From an uncultured Klebsiella sp. (lineage in GTDB: Bacteria; Pseudomonadota; Gammaproteobacteria; Enterobacterales; Enterobacteriaceae), in assembly GCA_902490055.1 (NCBI GenBank), contig CABUCP010000032.1, forward strand, positions 1 to 13,777: a stretch of DNA of 13,777 bases. The letters run 5' to 3'. Under the pieces are notes generated by a model that saw only the letters and a program-made list of their open reading frames with translations, was not told where the DNA came from and made no database searches. The position numbers and the translations under genes are program-made. Shown here one piece after another: positions 8,999-13,777 of this stretch. Every line of letters starts with the position of its first letter. The first letter of the stretch is position 1.

Positions 8999-9067
8999 GG
9001 AGAATCGAAGGGAGTGCGATCGCGGCGAGGAAAATGGTATGTCCGGCTGGCTGGCCGCTGCGCTTCT

Positions 9068-9076
9068 TGCTATAAC
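9068..9076 (+). promoter_or_regulatory. extended -10 promoter for the GNAT gene
   Basis: TGCTATAAC fits the extended -10 form TGnTATAAT with one mismatch. There is no clear -35 hexamer 17 bp upstream, which extended -10 promoters can do without. It lies 30 bp before the GTG start at 9107, giving a leader of roughly 24 nt that carries the ribosome site AGGAG at 9094-9098. Confidence 0.5.
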
Positions 9077-9106
9077 CAATTGATTACTCTGACAGGAGAA
9101 GCCGCA

Positions 9107-9802
9107 GTGCCGGAAATTAATCCGTTTGGTCAAATCGTCAATGACAGGGTTCCCGGCTGGCAGGGGGCACAGGTGCTCAAACGCGCAGCGCTGGAGGGCC
9201 GTTTCTGCCGCCTGGAGCCGCTGGAAGCGAGGCGTCACGCCGGCGATCTCTTTGCCGCCTACGCCGAGGGCGATGACAGCGACTGGACCTGGCTTGCCAG
9301 CACGCGTCCGGCAAGCGTTGAGGCAACCGCGCACTGGATCGCCGGTAAAGTGAACGATGATCTGCTGGTGCCCTACGCGGTAATTGACCGCCGGGCGGGG
9401 CGGGCGGTTGGTATTGTCAGCTATATGGCGATCGAACGGGTGATGGGCTCGGTGGAGATCGGTCATGTTACCTGGTCTCGACGCATGAAGCAGACGCCGA
9501 TCGGCACCGAGGCCGTGTGGCTATTGCTACTAAATGGTTTCGACCATGGCTATCGTCGGCTGGAGTGGAAATGTGATTCCATGAACGTGGAGTCCCGCCG
9601 TGCGGCGGAGCGTCTGGGCTTTACCTGGGAAGGGCGGCTGCGGCAGAAACTGGTGCGCAAAGGGCGCACCCGCGATAGCGATATCCTGTCGATTATCGAC
9701 GGCGAATGGGCCGAGCGGGATACGGCGCTACGATCGTGGCTGGCGGAAGATAACTTTGATAACCAAGGGCTGCAAATCAAGCGCCTGGCAGAGTTTCGTT
9801 GA
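9107..9802 (+). CDS. GNAT N-acetyltransferase, RimJ/RimL-like (COG1670 type)
   Basis: A predicted cytoplasmic acetyl-CoA-dependent N-acetyltransferase of 231 aa, acting on a protein N-terminus or a small amine; the substrate is unknown. After a leader of about 25 residues comes the G-R-F-C-R-L-E-P-L strand typical of the RimJ/RimL branch. The acetyl-CoA pyrophosphate loop is Q-T-P-I-G-T (from Q129), a loose version of the Q/RxxGxG/A motif. Near the C-terminal half, N160 begins [13 protein letters not shown], the classic motif B. The GTG at 9107 is chosen because AGGAG (9094-9098) lies 8 nt upstream and the family alignment begins there; an open frame reaches back to 9014 but has no ribosome site. 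It is divergent from ybdK and converges on betA, so it is probably a single-gene unit ending in the REP region. Confidence 0.9.
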   Translation: MPEINPFGQIVNDRVPGWQGAQVLKRAALEGRFCRLEPLEARRHAGDLFAAYAEGDDSDWTWLASTRPASVEATAHWIAGKVNDDLLVPYAVIDRRAGRAVGIVSYMAIERVMGSVEIGHVTWSRRMKQTPIGTEAVWLLLLNGFDHGYRRLEWKCDSMNVESRRAAERLGFTWEGRLRQKLVRKGRTRDSDILSIIDGEWAERDTALRSWLAEDNFDNQGLQIKRLAEFR

Positions 9803-9830
9803 TTCCTTCTCTACCCCCTGTGCCGTTTTT

Positions 9831-9863
9831 GCCGGGTGGCGGCTAACGCCTTACCCGGCCTAC
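9831..9863 (+). repeat. REP element (first of an inverted pair)
   Basis: A repetitive extragenic palindrome of the enteric type. GCCGGGT (9831-9837) pairs with ACCCGGC (9853-9859), GGCG (9838-9841) pairs with CGCC (9847-9850), the loop is GCTAA, and the usual CCTAC tail follows. It lies 28 bp after the stop of the acetyltransferase gene, between two convergent genes, where such elements often protect 3' ends or block read-through. Confidence 0.85.
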
Positions 9864-9880
9864 ATGCGACAATAAATTTG

Positions 9881-9901
9881 CCTACGGACCCGGTCCGTAG
9901 G
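9881..9901. repeat. near-perfect 21-bp palindrome within the REP cluster
   Basis: CCTACGGACC (9881-9890) is the exact inverse of GGTCCGTAGG (9892-9901) around one central C; as RNA it would be a 9-bp stem with a 3-nt loop. The right half is the tail of the second REP. The left half looks like the tail of a further REP in the plus orientation whose body is missing. Confidence 0.85.
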
Positions 9902-9927
9902 CCCGCGTAAGCGCAGCGCCGCCGGGC
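9897..9927 (-). repeat. REP element (second, inverted copy)
   Basis: On the minus strand this begins GCCCGGCGGCGCTGCGCTTA and ends GGGCCTAC, a form familiar from Klebsiella and Enterobacter. GCCCG at 9901-9905 pairs with CGGGC at 9923-9927. With the first REP it makes an inverted pair (a BIME-like unit) with the tails facing each other. It ends 21 bp before the betA stop codon, so it would be in the 3' end of the bet transcript. Confidence 0.82.
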
Positions 9928-9948
9928 AATATCCGGGGACCTGTTCGT

Positions 9949-11613
9949 TTAGCGGCGAACCGGCGCGTCGCCGGCGACATAATAGCTCGCGGTGCTGCGC
10001 GGCAGCGGCTGATGGCCGCGAATGGCATCGGCCATCTTCTCGCCAATCATGATAGTGGTGGCGTTAAGGTTGCCGGTAATAATCTGCGGCATAATCGATG
10101 CATCGACCACCCTTAACCCCTCCAGCCCGTGAACGCGGCCTTCACCGTCGACCACCGCCATCTCGTCATAACCCATCTTACAGGTCCCGCATGGGTGGAA
10201 CGCGGTTTCGGCGTGGTTACGCACGAACTCATCCAGTTCGGCATCGCTCTGGCACTCAAGACCCGGGCTGATTTCGCGACCGCGATACTTATCCAGCGCC
10301 GGCTGGTTCATAATCTCGCGGGTGATACGAATCGCGTCGCGGAACTCCTGCCAGTCCTGATCGTGTGACATATAGTTGAACAGAATGGCTGGGTGAGCGT
10401 GCGGATCGCGCGACTTCAGGCGCACGTGGCCGCGGCTTGGCGAACGCATCGAACCGACGTGACACTGGAAACCATGTTCCTTCACCGCGTTAGATCCGTT
10501 GTAGTTAATCGCCACCGGTAGGAAGTGATACTGAATGTTCGGCCAGGCGAACTCCTCACGGCTGCGGATAAAACCGCCCGCTTCGAACTGGTTGCTGGCG
10601 CCGATGCCGGTGCCGCCGAACAGCCACTCTGCGCCGATTTTCGGCTGATTCCACCACTGTAGCGCCGGATACAGCGACACCGGTTCTTTGCATTCGTACT
10701 GCAGATACATTTCGAGGTGATCTTGCAGATTCTCGCCAACGCCGGGCAGGGCGTGCACCAGCGGAATGTCAAACTGGCGCAAGAGTTCCGGGTTGCCGAC
10801 GCCGGAACGCTGCAGGATTTGCGGCGAGGCAATCGCCCCCGCGCACAGCAGCACCTCTTTATTGGCCATTGCTTTCGACGGCGCGCTGCTGTCGCCCTCC
10901 AGCCATTCGACGCCGACGGCGCGTTTGCCGTCAAAAATAATATGATCGGTCATGGCGTGGGTGCGGATGGTTAGATTCGCGCGACTGCGCGCCCGATCGA
11001 GGTAGCCACGGGCGGTGCTGGCGCGGCGGCCCTGCGGCGTCACGGTACGATCCATCGGGCCAAACCCTTCCTGCTGGTAGCCATTGAGATCGTCGGTACG
11101 CGGGTAGCCCGCCTGCACGCCGGCTTCCACCATCGCATGGAACAGCGGGTTATTATTCTGTTTCGGCGTGGCGACGCTCACCGGGCCATCGCCGCCGTGG
11201 TAGTCGTTGGGGCCGATATCACGGGTTTCCGCTTTCCGGTAGTAGGGCAGGCAGTCGAGGTAGCTCCAGTGTTCCAACCCCGGCGCGGCGGCCCAGTTAT
11301 CGAGGTCCATCGCGTTGCCGCGGATATAACACATGCCGTTAATCAGCGATGAACCGCCGAGGCCTTTACCGCGACCGCACTCCATGCGGCGGTGGTTCAT
11401 ATGCGGTTCCGGCTCGGTCTCATAGGCCCAGTTGTAGCGCTTGCCCTGCAGCGGGAAAGCCAGCGCGGCAGGCATCTGGGTGCGGAAATCAAAACGGTAA
11501 TCCGGGCCGCCCGCTTCCAGCAGCAGGACGGTGGTGTTGGGATCTTCCGTTAAGCGCGTCGCAAGGACGTTGCCGGCGGAGCCGGCGCCAATAATGATGT
11601 AGTCAAACTGCAA
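9949..11613 (-). CDS. betA: choline dehydrogenase BetA
   Basis: A membrane-associated FAD-dependent GMC oxidoreductase that oxidises choline to betaine aldehyde, the first step of glycine betaine synthesis under osmotic stress. Its 554 aa (E. coli BetA has 556) match the E. coli protein closely throughout; only the last few residues differ clearly. The FAD-binding G-A-G-S-A-G is at 9-14 and the GMC signature region [10 protein letters not shown] is near residue 80-90. The catalytic base is H473 in F-H-P-C-G-T-C-K, and N517 in N-L-N-A-T-T is the second active-site residue. The start codon is TTG; AGGAGG lies 6 nt upstream, and the N-terminus M-Q-F-D-Y matches E. coli. The gene begins 14 nt after betB, so translation is probably coupled. 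It is last in betI-betB-betA and ends near a REP pair. Confidence 0.98.
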   Translation of the reverse strand: MQFDYIIIGAGSAGNVLATRLTEDPNTTVLLLEAGGPDYRFDFRTQMPAALAFPLQGKRYNWAYETEPEPHMNHRRMECGRGKGLGGSSLINGMCYIRGNAMDLDNWAAAPGLEHWSYLDCLPYYRKAETRDIGPNDYHGGDGPVSVATPKQNNNPLFHAMVEAGVQAGYPRTDDLNGYQQEGFGPMDRTVTPQGRRASTARGYLDRARSRANLTIRTHAMTDHIIFDGKRAVGVEWLEGDSSAPSKAMANKEVLLCAGAIASPQILQRSGVGNPELLRQFDIPLVHALPGVGENLQDHLEMYLQYECKEPVSLYPALQWWNQPKIGAEWLFGGTGIGASNQFEAGGFIRSREEFAWPNIQYHFLPVAINYNGSNAVKEHGFQCHVGSMRSPSRGHVRLKSRDPHAHPAILFNYMSHDQDWQEFRDAIRITREIMNQPALDKYRGREISPGLECQSDAELDEFVRNHAETAFHPCGTCKMGYDEMAVVDGEGRVHGLEGLRVVDASIMPQIITGNLNATTIMIGEKMADAIRGHQPLPRSTASYYVAGDAPVRR

Positions 11614-11627
11614 AAATGACCTCCTGG

Positions 11628-13100
11628 TTAAAATATGGATTGAAACTGACCCATCTCAACCTGGATGGATTTCACTTGGGTGTAGCTCTGTAACGTCATC
11701 ACGCCATTTTCACGGCCAATGCCGGAGTGTTTATAGCCGCCGACCGGCATTTCCGCCGGTGATTCGCCCCAGCTGTTGATCCAGCAAATACCCGCTTCCA
11801 GCTGGTGGATGATGCGGTGGGCGCGGTTGAGGTCCGGCGTCACCACGCCGGCGGCAAGGCCGTACTCGGTGGCGTTGGCGCGGCGAATCACTTCGGCTTC
11901 ATCTGCATAGCTGAGGATCGACATCACCGGCCCGAAGATCTCTTCGCGCACGATGGTCATCTCGTCAGTGCAATCGGTGAATACGGTCGGGGCGACCCAC
12001 GCGCCGTTATCGAAACCTTCGCCTTTCAGTACATCGCCGCCGCACAGCAGGCGCGCGCCTTCGCTTTTGCCGCTCTCGATATAGCGCAGAACGTTTTGGC
12101 GGTGCGGGAAGCTAACCAGCGGGCCGAAGTTGGTGTCATCGGCGAACAGATCGCCGGCGCGAATGCGGCCAACGCGCTCGAGGATCTTCTGTTCAAACTC
12201 GGCTTTAAATTTCGCCGGTATAAACACCCGGGTGCCGTTAGTGCAGACCTGGCCGGAGCTGTAAAAGTTGGCCATCATGGCGATATCGGCGGCGAGATCG
12301 AGGTTGGCATCGTCGGCGATAATCAGCGGCGATTTGCCGCCAAGCTCCATGGTCACCTCTTTTAAAGAAGAGGCGGCGGAGTTGGCCATGACCTTTTTGC
12401 CGCTGGCGACGCCGCCGGTGAAGGAGATTTTGGCGATATCCGGATGCTCGGTCAGGTACTGGCCGGTTTCGGCGCCGATCCCCGGCAGGACGTTAAAGAC
12501 CCCTTCCGGCAGGCCCGCTTCACGATAGATTTCAGCAAGTTTCAGGGCGGTAAGCGGAGTCACTTCGCTTGGCTTAAAGATCATCGCGTTGCCGGCAGCC
12601 AGCGCCGGGGCTGATTTCCACAGCGCTATCTGGATCGGATAGTTCCAGGCGCCAATACCAGCGACTACGCCAAGCGGTTCGCGGCGGGTGTAGACAAAAG
12701 AACTGTCGCGCAGCGGGATCTGGCTGCCTTCCAGCGCCGGGATCAATCCGGCGTAGTACTCCAGCACGTCGGCGCCGGTCACGATATCGACGGCGGCGGT
12801 TTCGCTCAGCGGTTTACCGGTATCGAGCGTCTCCAGGCGCGCCAGCTCATCGTTACGTTCGCGCAGGATATCTACCGCTTTACGCAGGATCCTTGAACGC
12901 GCCATGGCGCTCATTGCCGCCCACACTTTTTGCCCCTGCTGGGCGCTTTTCACCGCGCGGTCAACGTCTTCACGCCCGGCTGCCTGTACTGTCGCCAGCA
13001 CTTCCCCAGTGGCAGGGTTGATGGTCTCGAAAGTTTTACCGCTAGTGGCGGCGACAAACTTGCCGTGAATATAAAGCTGCTGTTCGGCCATTCGGGACAT
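11628..13100 (-). CDS. betB: betaine aldehyde dehydrogenase BetB
   Basis: A cytoplasmic NAD(P)+-dependent aldehyde dehydrogenase that converts betaine aldehyde to glycine betaine, the second step of the pathway and a detoxification of BetA's product. The 490 aa equal the E. coli length and align end to end, from M-S-R-M-A-E-Q-Q-L to Q-S-I-F. The catalytic cysteine is C286 in G-Q-V-C-T-N-G, and the general base is E252 in M-E-L-G-G-K. The W-N-Y-P active-site stretch and the F-T-G-G-V-A-S-G-K nucleotide loop are intact. ATG13100 is chosen by homology and by GGAGGA 5 nt upstream. An open frame extends to 13214, but this would overlap betI and is not used. The start lies 11 nt after the betI stop, so the two are co-transcribed. 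Confidence 0.98.
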   Translation of the reverse strand: MSRMAEQQLYIHGKFVAATSGKTFETINPATGEVLATVQAAGREDVDRAVKSAQQGQKVWAAMSAMARSRILRKAVDILRERNDELARLETLDTGKPLSETAAVDIVTGADVLEYYAGLIPALEGSQIPLRDSSFVYTRREPLGVVAGIGAWNYPIQIALWKSAPALAAGNAMIFKPSEVTPLTALKLAEIYREAGLPEGVFNVLPGIGAETGQYLTEHPDIAKISFTGGVASGKKVMANSAASSLKEVTMELGGKSPLIIADDANLDLAADIAMMANFYSSGQVCTNGTRVFIPAKFKAEFEQKILERVGRIRAGDLFADDTNFGPLVSFPHRQNVLRYIESGKSEGARLLCGGDVLKGEGFDNGAWVAPTVFTDCTDEMTIVREEIFGPVMSILSYADEAEVIRRANATEYGLAAGVVTPDLNRAHRIIHQLEAGICWINSWGESPAEMPVGGYKHSGIGRENGVMTLQSYTQVKSIQVEMGQFQSIF

Positions 13101-13111
13101 GGTTTCCTCCA

Positions 13112-13705
13112 TTATTGAGAAGTCGGTGGCAGATACTGGCTGATGAAATGGTTGGCCAGCGTTTCGGCGCGCGCGTTGTCGAACGGTTTGCCGCTTAATG
13201 CCGCGCGCAGCCACAGGCCGTCGATCAGCGCCGCCAGGCCGTAGCCCGCTTCCTGCGCCTGCTCGCGCGGCAGCTGACGCTGAAACTCATAAACGATATT
13301 CGACAACAAACGCTTGCTGCTGACCTGCTGCAGGCGATAGAGCATCGGCTGATGCATGCTGCTGGCCCAGAAGGCGAGCCAGGCCTTCATCGCCGCGCCG
13401 CTTATCTGGCTGTCATCAAAGTTGCCGGCGACGATCGCCCGCAGACGGCGTTCGGCGCTGGCGCCGGGCAGCGCCCGCAGCCGTTGCAATACCGCATGGC
13501 GCAGCTGGCCGGTGATGTCGCGCATCGTTGCCTCCAGCAGGCCGTTTTTGTCCTTGAAATAGTGGCTGATGATGCCCGTCGATACCCCCGCCCGGCGGGC
13601 GATCTGCGCGATGGTGGCGTCATGCATGCCGACCTCATTAATCGCCGCCAGCGTCGCGTCGATTAGCTGCCGCTGACGTATCGATTGCATCCCCAGTTTT
13701 GGCAT
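13112..13705 (-). CDS. betI: transcriptional repressor BetI (TetR family)
   Basis: A TetR-family repressor that controls the bet genes; in E. coli, choline relieves its repression. Its 197 aa compare with 195 in E. coli BetI, with near-identity over the first 55 residues and again over about 125-175. The helix-turn-helix is at about 31-50 ([20 protein letters not shown]), and the rest is the helical ligand and dimer domain. ATG13703-13705 is preceded by GGAG about 8 nt upstream. It is the first gene of betIBA, with its own promoter overlapped by a dyad that fits a BetI operator, so it should repress itself. The C-terminal tail (…Y-L-P-P-T-S-Q) is slightly longer than in E. coli. Confidence 0.97.
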   Translation of the reverse strand: MPKLGMQSIRQRQLIDATLAAINEVGMHDATIAQIARRAGVSTGIISHYFKDKNGLLEATMRDITGQLRHAVLQRLRALPGASAERRLRAIVAGNFDDSQISGAAMKAWLAFWASSMHQPMLYRLQQVSSKRLLSNIVYEFQRQLPREQAQEAGYGLAALIDGLWLRAALSGKPFDNARAETLANHFISQYLPPTSQ

Positions 13706-13738
13706 TTCTCAGACTCCATTCATCAGATTTGTTTATCT

Positions 13739-13767
13739 ATTAAAGCGGTTTTTGATTGGACGTTCAA
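13739..13767 (-). promoter_or_regulatory. betI promoter (sigma-70 type)
   Basis: On the minus strand TTGAAC (13767-13762) matches the -35 consensus at 4 of 6, and TTTAAT (13744-13739) matches the -10 at 5 of 6, with exactly 17 bp between. Transcription would begin about 27 bp before the betI ATG and read through betB and betA. The -35 lies inside the BetI-type dyad, which suits repression by blocking RNA polymerase. Confidence 0.7.
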
Positions 13768-13768
13768 T
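13755..13768. promoter_or_regulatory. putative BetI operator
   Basis: ATTGGACGTTCAAT is an inverted repeat symmetrical at 12 of 14 positions (only the fifth pair in from each end fails). Its site in the betI-betT gap, its overlap with the betI -35, and its likeness to the ATTGaACGTtCAAT-type boxes known for BetI support this reading. It is also next to the possible -10 of the divergent gene, so one bound dimer could control both directions. Confidence 0.65.
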
Positions 13769-13773
13769 ATAAA
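13768..13773 (+). promoter_or_regulatory. possible -10 box for a divergent gene (betT expected)
   Basis: TATAAA on the plus strand fits a -10 hexamer at 5 of 6, but no convincing -35 is seen 16-18 bp upstream. In enterics the choline transporter gene betT runs divergently from betI, so it is expected to begin just beyond the window. No part of its coding sequence is visible here. Confidence 0.3.
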
Positions 13774-13777
13774 ATGT

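Noticed and set aside
9016..9023. GCGATCGC palindrome in the ybdK/GNAT gap as an operator
   Set aside because: An 8-bp palindrome of common dinucleotides in GC-rich DNA is not enough, and no repeat of it lies nearby.
9014..9106. Longer GNAT protein from the upstream part of its open frame
   Set aside because: This stretch holds the extended -10 and the AGGAG site serving GTG9107, and its translation has no GNAT features.
8963..9466. Upstream extension of the ybdK frame to a 539-residue protein
   Set aside because: It is antisense to the GNAT gene, has no likeness to YbdK relatives, and ATG8962 has a strong ribosome site and matches the E. coli start.
13101..13214. N-terminal extension of BetB upstream of ATG13100
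   Set aside because: It overlaps the 3' end of betI in another frame; the E. coli start and the GGAGGA site both point to 13100.
1..13777. Phage defence, mobile island or other accessory system
   Set aside because: No transposase, integrase, nuclease, toxin-antitoxin pair, CRISPR or flanking repeats are seen; composition is even and the genes are core enteric families.

Overview
The window looks like a chromosomal segment of a GC-rich enteric bacterium, most likely Klebsiella, Raoultella or a close relative. BetI, BetB, BetA and YbdK match my memory of the E. coli K-12 proteins almost residue for residue. Base composition is visibly GC-rich, and the intergenic repeats have the form of enterobacterial REP elements. 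I could not run a database search, so the genus is inferred. I see no phage, transposon, integron, tRNA, rRNA or CRISPR, and no gap between genes longer than about 150 bp.

Left part (1-7086, plus strand): a P2-type cation ATPase of about 907 residues, starting at a TTG codon. After a short gap with a weak terminator-like hairpin comes a two-gene RND efflux operon, made of a periplasmic adaptor and an AcrB-type (HAE1) inner-membrane pump. No outer-membrane channel is encoded here. The adaptor keeps the R-L-S tip motif used to dock onto TolC-type channels, so TolC supplied from elsewhere is the natural partner. A strong hairpin terminator closes this block and also serves the convergent gene beyond it.

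Middle (7079-9802): ybdK (a glutamate-cysteine-ligase-like carboxylate-amine ligase) and a secreted DUF2233/phosphodiester glycosidase family protein lie in tandem on the minus strand, 48 bp apart. A RimJ/RimL-like GNAT acetyltransferase with a GTG start is divergent from ybdK. The GNAT gene converges on the bet operon, and the 146-bp gap between them holds a pair of inverted REP sequences and a near-perfect 21-bp palindrome.

Right part (9949-13777, minus strand): the osmoprotectant operon betI-betB-betA. BetA oxidises choline to betaine aldehyde, BetB oxidises this to glycine betaine, and BetI is the choline-responsive TetR-type repressor. The genes are 11 and 14 bp apart with strong Shine-Dalgarno sites; betA starts at TTG. 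A BetI-type operator overlaps the -35 box of the betI promoter at the right edge. The divergent choline transporter gene betT is expected just outside the window.

Most of the window is ordinary enteric chromosome, and I found no convincing new multi-gene system. The points most worth a second look are the altered ion-site and nucleotide-site residues of the P-type ATPase, the efflux pair without a channel gene, the ybdK/DUF2233 pairing, and the composite REP/palindrome element.
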